From Gonioctena quinquepunctata (Eukaryota; Arthropoda; Insecta; Coleoptera; Chrysomelidae): a stretch of 64,000 nt of DNA. Numbering within the stretch: the first letter of the stretch is position 1; every line of letters begins with the position of its first letter. Positions 23,701-38,700 of this stretch are shown here, in pieces. Where the stretch lies: assembly GCA_018342105.1 (NCBI GenBank), contig JAFIRS010002575.1:124001-188000 (forward strand), in the 5' to 3' direction. Under the pieces are notes generated by a model. The model was given only the letters and a program-made list of their open reading frames with translations. It made no database searches and was not told the origin of the DNA. A program made the translations under genes and the position numbers.

Positions 23701-26700
23701 TCAAATGGTTAATGGAAAATTCGGAGTGATACATGTCTAAGAAATAATTCAGTGTATCTTTGGTAATCCTGAACATTTAGTTATGCTCTTTTTCGAATCT
23801 AAAAAATAATATTTTACCGTCTTGAGGAGAAAGGACGTTGTCTTGCCAAAATTTGGGAGACATTCTATACAAAGGAATTGTCAGCACTATTGACTAAACT
23901 GATTCGCGTTTCATATCAGTTTGAATCATTTTGAAGTTTATTGGGATGAATATGATTTTTTTTTGAAAATATTCCTACAATTTTTGGTAACGCCATGTTG
24001 ACAGTAACTTTTTTGCTTCATTTAACGTCGGCCCATTTCTGCGACCAAGGTAAGCACGGACGCCGGTGAGCACACTCCCCCAACCGGAAATTTTGCCGAA
24101 TCCTCTGTTGTTTCAGAGGTAGGGTCTTCAACGAGCTCAACATCTATGAACTCGGGACCGCCATCTTAATGTCCCCTCCGAAGGACGGCATACCTATCGT
24201 CTTATCTCGTGCTCATTGATGAGCCGCTTGCAGTTGCGAATATGCTACTACGCGCTCCTTCCTTGTCAGGTGGTCACACATTCAAGTACTAAACGCGCCC
24301 GACGTTGCTTGACTCAGATATCGATAAGACTCTCTTGAACCTGACCAGCCACCAATTCTATCCAATAGTATTTATTTACAGTTTTTGAAATACATGTCAT
24401 GCCTTAATCCTTAAAACTAATGTTTACATGACATACAGAGTGACCCAATTGAAAGCGGAACACCTCTTTAAAACTGTTATTTATTATCCGATTCAGAAGT
24501 TCTTTTTTCCAGTAGATAGAGCATCGATAGTTCTAGTTGAATGCCATGAATTCGAAATAAAAATAAAAATTTCACGGCCTACTTCGAATGTTTTTCAAGG
24601 TCAAGAATCCAAAAAACATACAAGCGATTTTTTTTAGCAAAATTTGACGACGCCACTGGATTTCTGATGCTTTGAAATGGGTGTGACCAAAATTTCACGA
24701 TAAAATTGTTTTTTTTAACAGAAATATAGCATAAGTAAAATATTCATATCAATATCGAAAGAATTTAAATAGTTGTCATATAAATCACAATTTTGTAAAT
24801 AATATGGTTCAAAATACTCCTTCAGAACATATGTTATGTCTCTTAGAACACTGCAGTTTGTTGTCAAAGAATAGAAATGCACTTTACATCCAATAATATA
24901 ATTACCAATTTTACTAACATAAATGAACTACTATAAAAGAATGTATTGACATGACAGTGCTTACACATTAAATTTCGGACTGTTCAACCAATTCTCTATT
25001 TAATTCGATACATTTATCGTATCGTTTTCTAATGGTAACTATAACATTCGATAATTGGTTTGGGGTGATATCTCTGCAAGCCTGTCGTATTCTTTCACGC
25101 AGTTCCTCTTTGCTCGTTGGGCGAGTTTTGTAAACTTTTTCTTTAACGAAGCCCCATGAAAAAATCCAATGGAGTCAAGTCCGGGGATCTGGGGGGAAAC
25201 TCGATCAATGCACTATTTCGCCCTATTATCGATTAGGAAAATTTTCTTCCAACCAATCTCTCACAATCCTGCTATTGTGGATGGAACAGCCATCTAATTG
25301 AAATAGAAGATGAGCCTTTTCTGTCAGAGGAAGTTCATCCATAGCGTTGGAAAATTAGTTTTTCAAAAAATTCAAAAAAAAAATGACCATTCAAATTGCT
25401 GTCGAAAAAAAGGGGCCAATTATTTTGGTATGTAATATTCCACACCAAACATTTATTTTTTGTGAGTACTGTATTCTGCAATTTATTATCCAATGTGGGT
25501 TTTCTTCCGTCCAGTACCTTGTATTTTGAGAATTAACTGTTCCATTGGTTGTGAATGTTGCCTCGTCACTGAACAAAATTTTTTTCAGAAAATTCCTGTT
25601 ATTAAGATATTCTCTTTGAGCCCATAAACTATACTCCATCCTCTTTTCATTATCGCCTTCTTCTAGGGTGTGAAGAAACTTTGGTTTAAAGGGCTTCATC
25701 TTATTATATTTCCTAAGATTTCTCCTTATTGTTTCACGCGGTAAGTTAATGTCCAAACTTGCAATTCTCACACTTGTTTTCGGATTATTATTAAAATAAT
25801 TTCGAATTCGTTCAGAATTATTTCGTCTTTGTCATTGTACAATATTACAATACTTCAGGATATGTTTACAAACAGCTCCAAACTGATTGAAAATTTGGTT
25901 TATTCGGCCAACTGTAGCTCTGCTAATATTTCGACGCTCCGGATGCATGTTATTGAAAATTCTACATACTTCCCTTTCGGATCTGTCGTTGTTACCACGA
26001 AGTCTTACTATTTCAATTTTCTCCTGCAAAGTCAAATTATCAGCCATACTTCTTCATTAGTGTAGGTACTTGAGGAGTTATAAACTTCACTATTAACACT
26101 GACAAATTTGTGTCTTTTCGTCTATTGTTCTGATGACTTGTCATCTCTATAGCAACTATAGTTACAAAGCTTTCTGATAAAAATAATATTTTTGAAATGT
26201 GGTATCCCAATCATGTTTGAATGAAACCAAGATTGATATTTGGAATAACTGTCAACCACAAAAGTGGAACTGCGTGAAAGAATAAGACAGGCTTGCACAG
26301 ATATTACCCCAAACCAATGATAGAATGTTGATCGAATCTTATGGTTAGTTAGCATTAGAAAAGGGTAGAATAAATGTATCGAATTAAATCTGGATTTGGT
26401 TAAAAAGTACAAAAATTAATGTGTAGGCACTCTCATTTCAATCCATTCTTCTGTTGTAGTTCATTTATGTTATCAATATTGGTTATTATTGATTATTGAA
26501 TATTGATTAATATTTGATGTTAAGATGTACATTTAATTTCTTTGGCAAAAAACTGCAGTGTTCTGATGGACATAACTATCTCCTATACTATGGAGTTACG
26601 TTTGTAAGGAACATAATTTGACGCCATTTTACGAACTCGACTGCTAACGACCTGAAAAAGCATTTTGAACGATATTTTTAACAAGATTGTGATTTATATG

Positions 26701-29700
26701 ACGAGTATTCGAAATATTTTGATAAAGTGATATAAATTTCACTTATGCCATATTTCTGTTGAAAAAAATAATTTCATCGTGAAATTTTGGTCACCTTCAT
26801 TTGAAAGCATCACAAATCCAGTGGCGTCGTTAAATTTTATTACAAAAAAATTGCTAGTATGTTTTTTGGATTTTTGACCTTGAAAAAAATTCGAAATAAG
26901 CCGTGAAATTTTAATTTTTATTTCGAATTTATGGCATTCAACTGGAACTATCGATGCTCTATCTACTGAAGAAAAAACTTCTGATTCGGATAATAAATAA
27001 TAGTTTTAGAGAGGTGGCCCGCTTTCAAATGGGTCACTCTGTATACAATAGGGTGTCCGGAGATGAAACCGACAAAACTTATGGGGTTATAGGGACTACC
27101 AATATGATTGCAGAATGTCATATACAAAAATTCAATCCGCTATATTAAATACAGGGATTAGTCGATTTGGTTTAAAATTGGTACATGAATTAAACTGAGA
27201 GGCCTCAACAAGTAGCCCTATGAACGAAACCAATATCAGAACCGGAATATTCTTGTTTTTCCATGTTAAATTCTTGTAATAATATATAATAACTATCAAA
27301 AATCTGAGCTTAGATTCGAAATCTACGGAAAAAAGCCTACAGAAACTCGTTAAAAAAGTTTCTGGCACCATTTCAGTTATTCCGTAATAAATTATTATTT
27401 TCAATTTTTTCACTCAAGAAATTAATTGTCGGATGAAGTACCATCAAAAATGGATTAATATAATAAATATTCACGAAACCAAGACATGAATATTGTTATT
27501 CTCTTCAATTAGTTCGTAGTAAAATATAAAATACTCTCTTAACCCAAAAAAACTGAACAATAAATTCGGATCAGGACCGGAAAGAGTCTTTTTTATGTTA
27601 ACTTCTTGTAAGAATAACTGACCTAGTATAACAATTATCAATAAGCTGATCGCAGATTCAAAATCTACTAATGGAAGCGTATAAAAACTTGCTAAAAAAG
27701 GACTGGACTGAATTTTTTGTAAATTATATTTGCTTACTAATAAATTTGAATTTATGAAAATACAACAAAACGCACAATAATTTTTTGTAATAAAAATGAC
27801 AAAAAAAGAATTTGGAAAAACCTTTCACTAATATTACAATACATTTTCAAAGTAAAGCCCTCCAGCAATACATTTTTGAGAGCTTTCCACTAGATGATTC
27901 ACTGACTTTCGAATTATTACTATACTATTATATGCAGCAGTAATTTTCTCTAATAAATGTTCTCTATTTCTGATTTCTTCATTATACACTTCTGATTTTG
28001 AAAGACCCCATAAATAGTAGTCTAGGGGTGTTAAATTAGGGGATCGCGGTGGCCAATTTACTGGGCCTGGCCGATCCATCGTTTGAGGTAAGTGGCATTC
28101 AGATGGTTTCTAACTGGAATTGAAAAGTGAGGTCCAGCAACATCATGCTGAAACCACATACCACGGGTATTTAGACCTTGCAATAGATCCGGTGAAGTAT
28201 TGGCCAAAAAATTTGGGTACACGTCACCCGTTAACCGTCCGTCAAGTACGTGAGGTTTCGTAAATATTTATTATATCAACCCATTTTTTATGGTACTTTA
28301 TCCGACAATTGATTTCTTGAGTGAAAAAAATTAAAATAATAATTTATTACGGAATGACAGAAATGGTGTTTTTTAACAAGTTCCTGTATGATTTTTTCCG
28401 TAAATTGCGAATCTGATTTCAGATTTTTGATAATTATCATACAGGGTGAGTTATTCTTACAAGAACTTAACATGAAAAAAAAGAATATTCCGGTCCTGAT
28501 ATTGGTTTTGTTCAAAGGGTTACTTGTTGAGGCCTTCCAGTTAAATTCTTCCACTAAATTTAAATCGAATCGGCTAATCCCTGTATTCAATATGGCGGAT
28601 TGAATTTTTTGTCTAAATTCACAAATCACTCTGTATGTCAGTAACGAAGCGTTTTGGACATTTGTATATGGCATTTTGCAATCATATTGGAAGTCCCTAT
28701 AACCCCAGAAGTTTTGTCGGTATCATCTCCGGATACCCTGTATACAAAATTTACAGAAAGCGGGTAGTTCACGCCACCCGCAGTCCGGTGGGGACCGAAC
28801 CGTCTCCCGGAGCATCGTTTCCGACACCCCAGTCAACGCCTCGGCCCGAAGACGGGCTGCTCCCTTCGAACCAGCGAGGGATGTGCCCCTCCCAGCTGAT
28901 TTTGACGCTGTTCTCTTGTCTTTCGGTAAGTGCATGTTATTTTTATCGTGGTTTTGCTCGGCCTCCTGCTTTTGCTCATGCCGAAGTTTGTAGTATTACC
29001 TTTCAGAGTCATGTCTTTTGAGTAATTCGGTTCCGTGTATTTTTCCAGGAAAATAATATGTAAAAAATCTGCTGAAGGGTGTGAATGTTGTTTGTGAATT
29101 ATTTGAGTAATGTAAGTGTTTTGTTTGAGTTTTTGTTTGAGGTTGCTTGCTTGCAATTGATTTGATGGTGTGATGTTTGGAGGTGGTGTGTGGTGTTTGA
29201 GGGTGGTTTTGAAGTGCGATTATTTGAGTGCTTGTTTTGTGTGCTCTGAGTAATCATGATTTGAGATGTTTTTGGGTTTTTGAATTTTATATTGTGTTTG
29301 TGTGCTATCTGTTTGTGCATTCAGCTCGTCGTTTCTGCACCCGGTAGCAGTCCCCCAGGGCCATGCGAGGGAAATGGCGGCGTATGTTGCCGTCAGTATG
29401 TTGGAATGTTTGTGTTTGGGCCGCTATTGCGGTCTGTATGTCAGTTCGAATTTGTCTATTTGAGTTAGCGTCGAAATCCACAGCGGGAGGGGTGTTTTCA
29501 CCCTCGTTCCTTCTGGGTTGGGTCTTTGTTCCTCTTGGTGCTATTGGTGTTCGTGTTGGTCCATGCCATGCTGGGGTGCTTGTGCTTCCCCCTCGGCCTC
29601 CTGGTGGGTGGGTGAGCAATTCTGGGTCTGGCCCTGGTCTTGAGTTTCCTTTCGCTTGGGCATCTCTTTGAGCTAATTTCCCGATATGCGTCTTGCATTT

Positions 29701-32700
29701 CTTGTAGTTGGGCGGATGATCCATTGGGCAATTCGTTCACTTTGACCAGTCACCGGTGCCCTTAACAGTAACTCAAATGGTGAACTTTTGTAGTTGCCGT
29801 ATCGAGGCATTTATACAGAACAACGTTTTATTGCGTAAAATCAACTGCTCGAAAATGGCACATATCAAAAGTGTCCCATTGCTTAAAATCATCAAGTTAA
29901 ACTGTATTGCGAAAAGTAAAACATGTTTGACATATGTTGTTTGAACCATCTGGGATTTTCGTTCATAAACAAATGTGAATTTGGATTATATCAAATATAT
30001 TGGATGTACGGATAAAGCTATTTAGTCGATGCTGGAGCTACAACTTGGCGAATGCTTCGTGTTCTAGGCTACTTCGCAACTCGGCTCGGGTCTCGGACGT
30101 AAGTGTACGCGCACAAAGATAGCAGGTTTTTCGGAGCCTTTTGCAAATATTATAGTTCTACGAACAAAATCCCGCACAGAATAGTTGGCGCGAAAATAAA
30201 ATCCTTGGAATTTACTACAATTTTCACTCTCGTTCTGTCAAAAAGTCAAAAATCAAATGACTGCTCGATTTTTCTTGGCGATTTTTTCAAAGTGATTTCT
30301 TCTCAAACGGCTTTTTCAGGATCATGGAAACTTCCACGAAAGAAGGAGAAAAAGTGGGAGAGTGGGCTGATGTCTCTAGACGATGAATTGACTTGAGAAT
30401 TGAGGGGATTGGAAAATTGTTCCATTAAACTTTCCCATACAAACTATTACCAAGCCATTTGAGTTCTTGCAATAAGATAGTCGTGTTGTCTGCCAAAATA
30501 GTGAACACCTCCTACTTTGCCCAAAATCTGAGAGACAGTTTTCACAATTTGGGTTCTTTTACTCGAACCAATTGAAGTTTCGTCCTCTGAAGCTGTAGAG
30601 ATGCGTGACAGTCAAAAGCTGCAGCGCTTACTTCCTTCACAACCTAATATAGATTTTTCAGAAACCAAAACATTGCATCTCCAGTACTTTTATTGGTTTG
30701 AAATTATCCGCTCTATCATAAGACTTTTATCATGACTAAACATCTTTTGTAATTGTGGATCTATCATGTATGTAAAATTTCTCAAAATATTTTCATTGTT
30801 GAAATTACTAGCACCTACATATTTATCTATTCCGATATCATCACCAATTCAAAGGATTTTCTCGTGTATTCTATATTCATTATTAACAATCAATTTATAT
30901 TCCAAAATAAATATGGACAATAATGATAAACAATGGAATACACATACTGATTGTCAATGTCATATCGAATGCATTACGAATGCAGTGATCACCATAAAAA
31001 TATATACAGTATCGGAAAGTATTTATCTTGGGTATGGTGGTTTCATGAGAGCGTAAGGAATAGTTTGCACGACACAGAGATAGGAGAGTCAGGGCGGTTA
31101 GCTCAGGACGTCAGTATCATACCAGCAGCAGTCGGGAGAATGTGTGCGCTACAATGAAGAAGAATTTTTGACGATAATTTCACATCAGATAATTTGAACA
31201 AATTAAACTGAATTATTGATTCAATTTAATCTGTCGGACGACAGGTAGATCAAAATTCTTTGTTGCCGTGGTGGCCGCGAAAACAAAAGAAAATTCTTGA
31301 ACATAAACAAAAGCAAACGATATTTCTGTAAGACAATGAAAACAAAAAACTCATTTCTAACAGAAAAACAATTATTTCTTGAATGGAGAGAATAAAAATA
31401 TTTACAAGAAAAGACAAACCAAATTAAATATGTTGTGTACGGAATTATTTTATCAAATGTTCGAACAAACCACCATTTTGGGCCAACCAATAGCCGAATC
31501 TATTGTATAATTCTGTTTTGGTAGCCGCAAGGGTAACTGGTGTTACCTGAGCACACAACTGAATAATTTTTGCCCTCAGCTCATATAAATTGGTGGCACG
31601 TTCGAACTCATGCCAATATACTTCCGATTTTAGCATGCCCCAGAAATAAAAATCGAGAGGTGCTACATCTGGTGATCGAGGTGGCCAGTTGATTGTACCT
31701 CGTGTACAAATCAACCGATCAGGAAATAATTGATTGAAAAATGTAACCACCGTGCCTGCATTGAGGACAGGACAACCATCTTGTTGAAACCACACGTCGT
31801 AAAAGTAAATCTGAAGAGCGCGAACTGCAGGAATAATTTGTTTCTGCAAAAGTTGCGGATATTTTGCTGCATTTGAATTTCCTTCAATAAAAATGGGCCT
31901 ATGACGTGATCGCCTAAAAGTCCCGTCCACACATTTAATTTTCTTGGGTACTGTGTCCTCACAGCAATACTCAAATGTTTATTTTCCCGAGACCAATAAC
32001 GTACTACGGATGGGTTGTGTTTTCGATGAATTGAGAAGGACGATTCATCGGTAAATAATACCCTTTTCACGAAATGCCCTATTGCATTTTTCGACCATCG
32101 TTTCACAAAACTCCATACGTCTGAAATGGTCTCCAGGCAAAAGTTCTTTGAAAGAATGATAACCGTTTCTCTTCAAAATATTCCTTGAAGTTCTTTCATT
32201 CAAATTCACGTCGTCGGCGATCTGTCTACTCGAACAAGGTGTCGTTTCTGCCAATGCACACACTTGTGTTTCTCTTATTTCCCGTTCCTCGGGTATTTGT
32301 CTAGGATGCGGTGGTGGATTTGTGGGACAAAATTTTTTGCAATGTGCTGCCACACACCCAAAATTCTGAAATTTATCAATAATTGAAAGGACAGTCGCTT
32401 CCGTAGGTACAAGTCTATCTACAAAAGCCACTACGAATAGATTTCTAGTATCTTGTACATAATTACCCCCGAAGTACCATTTAACGATCTGTTCTTTCTC
32501 TGCGGTTGTGTAAATAGGCAGCATGTTTCAAAAGGTAATAACTGTCACGGTCTTTTGTTTTTGCAACCACGGCTCGTCAAGAATGAGTCAAGTCGCTGTG
32601 GGTTGTGTCGCATTGCCACGTGGTCAGTTAATCCGTCGGGTGGGGTAACAGGAGGGGCGCACAGCAGTGCGTCTCTATTGTTTATGTGGTATCATCATAT

Positions 32701-35700
32701 CATTGCGTTCCTTGTTGCTCGTGTAGATTTCTGTATATACCGCAGATAAATTGTTTCCGATACTGTATAACGTGTGAATGTTTCAATCAAATGAATCTCT
32801 CAGTCAATTTTTTGACTGATTATGATAATATTGTTTCATAATATATTTTTTCTACGTTCATGCAGAAAACAAAACTTTATTGAACTATATTCAGTGAAAA
32901 AAGTGGTTCTTCATTGTACTGTGTAATAAAATGTTTATTGCACTCATCTGTCATTCTACATCTGTCATTTGTGATCATGGCAAACATAAACGTCAAATCG
33001 ACGCAATTTTCACCCTTTTTATTTTCCTACGCTTAGTGCAATCTGAATTAAACATTCATTGGTTTTTGCAAGAACGTAGAAAAAATATTGTATGCAACTT
33101 GTGCAAAAACTGTTAATTGCACTCGACGTGTGCAATAAACACTTACTTTTTACACTTGTTGCATAAATAACTATAATTCTACCCAAAACATAATTTTTTT
33201 ATTGATCTTGTAAATACAAAAATACCCGAAGCGTTTTCTCATTCTCCAGATGACTGTTTTCACCCCATTGAATGTGTTTCATACCATCCTGAAAGTATTG
33301 ATTCATAACTGATGGCTTGATAATTCTTGAAGTCATTATTGATTGGTATTGACTAAACAGATATACCTCAATCGGAAATGTAATGAATAATGATTGACGC
33401 AGGATTCGCCTTCTGACCGTGGTTGAGGACAAGCGGCATCCTCGTGGTTGGAAGTCAGGTTAATGTTCAAGTGAATATCTGCCAGATCATTTGTGCATTA
33501 AATATTCAAATAGTTGTGAAACTGAGTAATTTCGGATGCAGTATTGCCAAGAGCGAGATTTTTGCTTCCGGCTGACGAAGTTCCGTAGTTACGTAACATT
33601 GTGTAATAGGAAGATGCTGGTTGAATTGCCTAATGGCATAGCCCATTAAAGCATAAAGAAAGAAAGAATGATTGACGGACAGCAGACATCATCTACGTCA
33701 TACTGAAATATTTCGAACAACACTGCTTTCAAGTTTATATATGTAGAAGTAGATTTTTATGTGGAATTGACATGAAAACACGCCCTAATGATGAAGGCAC
33801 CCAATATTTGATGTCTCTGTACTAACATTCACTTTCGGACAGCGTGGTATCATCTCAAAGTTGAACCTCCATGAGACTCCCATGTTAAAAAAATTTAATA
33901 TGGATCTCTTGCCAAGAGAGTAATTTCAACCTCACTGATATGGTCCACTGTAGGATTGTAGGCGCTGAAAACCGGTGTCGTCTTTTCCACTGATGAGTAC
34001 ATATCTGCTTGTTTCAAAACAGATGTCATGGAGACTAGATGTCCAGTGCATCCTCAGGTAAAAAATATGTTCTACTGAATGAATGCAAAGAAAGACGCAA
34101 GAAATTCAATTCACTGAATGTATTCCTTGCCCCTTTCTTGAGAGTATTATGGGATCATCACCTCTTTCTGACATGAACAACGGTTCTTTGAAACCTGTGA
34201 TTATATCTCCATATCGTCCATTTCCATTTCGGCTGCTATCTCGTTCCATGATTTTTGTGTAACGTTTCGATTGCTGCGAGACTGTAGCCTTTGTCCCATA
34301 ACGCATTCCAAGTAGCATCATAGTGACGGAAACTGACAATGCAACTTCGACTCGGTGGTTATTACGTAATCGCCACTAAATCTAACATTGTACAGTAAGA
34401 ATAACTTAATTTTATATTTGCATGTTTGAAGTCACATAATTCCCATCTATGGTAGCCACTCCACAGTTCTATAACTTGTGAGTGTCAATTGGGGTGTTTT
34501 GGCCACCAAGCAGAATCCCCTTGAATATTTTCAAACTTGAAAGTGGAAAATAATTTACCACTTGAATATCACTTAGAAGTCACAATAACTTTCAATTAGA
34601 ATACCTATGACAATTTTGGTGGCGTTTTAGTAACTTCCATCAAACCTTCAATGTGGCAGGCACTCGATTTTTATATGTGTTGATGGTTGCTACGTTTTTG
34701 TGATCTCCATAAGTGATTGCCACAGTTCACATTTGATAAAAGTCACTACATATTAACAATTACCTTTAAAATTCACCATCACGTGACCGTGGGTTGGTCC
34801 GCGCGAAGACGAATGCTAACCTGATTTTTCTCATTATTTTATTTTGGCTTACAAAAAGTTTGTTTGACCTGTTACGTGAAATGGGAATGATATTTATTCA
34901 AAATGAAATGGGTTATGCGTTTTCAATGGGGAATTTTTCTTGATTTTGAAGTGACCGTGGATTGGTATGCGCGAATGACGAAAACTAACCTAACTTTTCT
35001 CGAATTATTTCATTGTAGCTTACAAAAAGTTTGTTTCACCTGTTACGTGAAACGTGAATGATATTTATTCAAAATGAAATGGATTATGCGTATTCAATAG
35101 ACATTTTTTTTATAAGGTTCATTTAAATAGATCGGATTTCTGACTTGTGCGCCTGCTCAATATTCATACCTCAATTGTTAATTCAGTTTGCATGAATGTC
35201 ATAATTTTCATTACTTGTTAATTGCTAATTGTTTCTTGATACTTAATAATTGTTAATTGAAGCTGCATAAATCCACCATACTTTTGCTAAATGTCCTTTT
35301 TTAACAGTAAATGGACATGTACCCGCAATTTCGAGGTTATAACTCAGAAGTTGTGGGTCATGGGCCTGCGACGTGGGCGCCACTTTCTAGTGGAGGAATA
35401 GTTAATGAGTTAGTTCCACTAGCCACCTCATGATGGGAGGAACTTTAGAGTGGCATATTTTCAGTTTCTTTCACTTTAAAGTTATATTCTCCAAAAGCCG
35501 TAATATTTACAGGAATATGCTGGGTAGCCATTATTAGAGAAATTAAAGAAACAATCAATAAAGATTCATCGTCAGTACTGCAACAAACGTAGTGATTTAT
35601 TACGTAAAAATTGGTTTCAAGTGAGCAAGATTGATATAAAGGAAATGTTTTATGGATTCAAATACATCATTTCAGGGACGAGTTATTTCCAAAATTATAA

Positions 35701-38700
35701 TGTTTTTCTCGAATAAAGAGTATTTAGATGGCGCGTGCTCACAATCGGGTTACAACTCCCATATTTTACAGTTAACTTTCAATCGTTTTGATTTTATTCC
35801 GAACAGAAGTATCCAAAGTCAATATACTCCCTTACGCGTTTGTATGACTTATAGTCGATCAAGTGTTAGGAATGAATTAGGCATTAATTATAAAAATATG
35901 TTGCAAGACAGAGGTTGATCTTCTTATCAATTACATAAGTGCAGTCAGTTGTTTAACGTGTCTAGTGTTTTCCACTACATATCCACGTTTTTGCCGGATA
36001 ACCACAACGTGGTTTGAATGTGGCTATCTGAGATCTAAGAACGTAAATTGGAACGTAGCGGCCACCAAAAAAGTGTTCGCTATTTTGGTAGCCGCCGCGT
36101 GATAGAACCGTGAATATTACGTGGCAGTGGTTGTGGTCAAACACCTCAAAGTTTGCCAGAATCGTGGCCGCTATGTTCCCTCCACTAGAAATGCTACTTG
36201 GGATATCTTGTGAAATAGCAGAGATAGAATCTCAATATCCATTATAATAATTTATGATTTAACTAGTAATCTTAATAATATTTTTTATCACATTTGGCCA
36301 ATTGATTTCATTTTACATCATCATCATGTCATAATATATATATTTACCTGTATATCCAGAATCTGCGGAACAGTCAAATATACCAAAATAGTCAGGATGA
36401 TGAAAAATACGGAAACCAACTGAAACGCTGTATTGATCCATATCTGGTAACTGGTATCGTCTTCAGCGAAACACACCAATATTAAACTAGCATTGTCCCT
36501 TGTCCCTTGACAAAAACTGAAAATGAATATTTCAAGACTGCAAATAATATTCATTGACATTTTACTGTTAGAGTGAATTATTGAGTTTTTTGAGAAATAT
36601 TGATTAAGTGACAGAAATTGGTTCAGCATTTCAATAGTCACGCACCCCAGATTTAATGAAGTATTTTGAAATCAAAATCAATAATTGATCAACTGACCTT
36701 TAACATAAATACAGGGTGAGTCAGAAGTACTTTGATAAACTTCAGGAGATGATTTCTCATAATATTCTAATATGAATTGTCCAATTAAATATATATCCGG
36801 AAACGCTTCGTTTCCAAGATACAGGGTGTTGAAGTTTTATTTTTATTTTGTTTTTTTTAAATAACTTTCGGTATACTGAACTCAATTAAACGAAAATGGG
36901 TATTGAGAAGTTTTTTGAGGTGTCGAATTCGAACCTGATGTAATTATTACTCTTACTCGTAGGGGGTGCCACCTCCACGTCTTTTTTTTATTTGAAGTTT
37001 CATTACTTTTTTGAGCGTACTTCTAGCAAATTTTTCTGTAAAAAAATCAATTCCTCTATCAAATCTACGTGAAGAAGCTACACTTGTTAGAAGTCGCTAT
37101 AAGCAACCGTTTTCTAGATATTTGGACTTGAAAATTTCAAGTCGATTATTTGATAATCGATGCGTGTTGAAGTGTTTACCATTATTTTTCATTTTTCACA
37201 AGAATGATTAGGAAATGAATTTGACGTTTAAGTAAGTAGTTTTGGTAATTACATATTATGTGACAGTTAGACGTTTTGTTGAAGTTTCTGTAAGTTTTGA
37301 AACACTGCTTTTGAAAAAATGGATTATTTAAACAATAATGCTCATTTAGCCGATATTCATTTCGTTTATGGCCTTGCGGACGGCAATGCGCGCGAAACAA
37401 GACGTATTTACCAGGAACGAGAATCGAGTACTGCCTTCAGCTCCAACATTTACCAGTCTCCACCGTCGTTTGGCGGAAACAGGTAGCTTTAAGAGGGCAG
37501 CTGATATTATTGGAAGACCACGAGCAGTCCGAACCCCAGAATTGGAAAAAGCTGTTTTGAATGCTCTCGAGGAGAATCCAGAAACAAGTACAATAATTAT
37601 TGTTGAAGCTTTCAATTCTACTCAGTCCACAGTTTGGAGAATTATCCACGATCATCAATTTCATCCATACCATATTCGAAGGGTACAAGCTCTTCTACCA
37701 CGAGACTTCTCCCAACGCATAACTATGTGTCAGTGGTTTTTGGGAAAATTGGGTGGAAATCCTCAATTTTTAGGATATGTACTCTTTACGGACGAGGCGA
37801 ACTTCTCCCGAAATGCTATCACAAACTTTCATAACAACCATGTTTGGGCTCTGGAAAATCCGTACGCAGTTAATGAAAGACCTTAACAGTATCAATGTTC
37901 TATAAATGTATGGGCGGCAATAATTAATAATCACTTGATAGGTGCTTTCTTTCTTCCGTTCCGACTGAATGGCGCAACTTACAGAGACTTTTTAGAAATT
38001 GAATTCTCGGGACTACTTCAGAATGTACCATTAGAAATTCGTATCCGCATGTGGTTTATACATGATGGGGCTCCGGCCCATTTAAGCGTTGTAGCCAGGG
38101 ATTTCCTTAACACTGTCTATCCAAATCGATGGATCGGTAGGGGTTTAGAAGAACCTAACCAGGCGTGAGCACCAAGGTCCCCAGATCTACACCCGCTAGA
38201 TTTTTATTTTTGCGGACATTTGGAGTCACTAGTTTATAAAACTCCAGTAGTGAACAGGGAAGATCTAAGAAACCGAATAGTAGACGCCTGTGAAACAATA
38301 AGAAACACACCAATAATTCTTGAGCGGGTACGAGACTCAATGACTAGAAGACTGAATGCCTGTATCTTCGCTGGAGGTGGACACTTTGCACAATTCATTT
38401 GAATACAATTTAGTTTCCTTTATTTTATTTTATTCTACAAATTCAAAATTTCTTGAAATAAAATGTTGACATTTCTTGCAAATTCAATTACCTAAAACAA
38501 AACAGATATTGCACCCTTGATACAAAAATAACTATTTCATACGAGTAAAAATAAATAGAATAGGTTGCGCCCCCTACAAAAAACCAAAACCACTCACTTA
38601 AACGTCAAATTCATTGCCTAAGCATTCTTGTGGAAAATGCCAAATAATGATAATAACTTCAACACTCTTCGATTATCAAATAATCGACTTGAAATTTTTA

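Noticed and set aside
29305..29740. Host proline-rich protein gene
   Set aside because: The frame is shifted, there are no splice-consistent partners, and it lies inside a transposon-filled receptor intron in a GC-rich island typical of a retroelement piece.
33985..34010. CACTGATGAG next to GAAAACCGGTGTC as a second hammerhead
   Set aside because: The boxes are in the wrong order for a type I layout, and no stem II or stem I pairing could be found for a permuted one.
34106..34339. 77-residue minus-strand ORF as an additional receptor exon
   Set aside because: Exons 2 and 3 already join in phase and in the expected TM1-TM2 order; its sequence shows no receptor motif.
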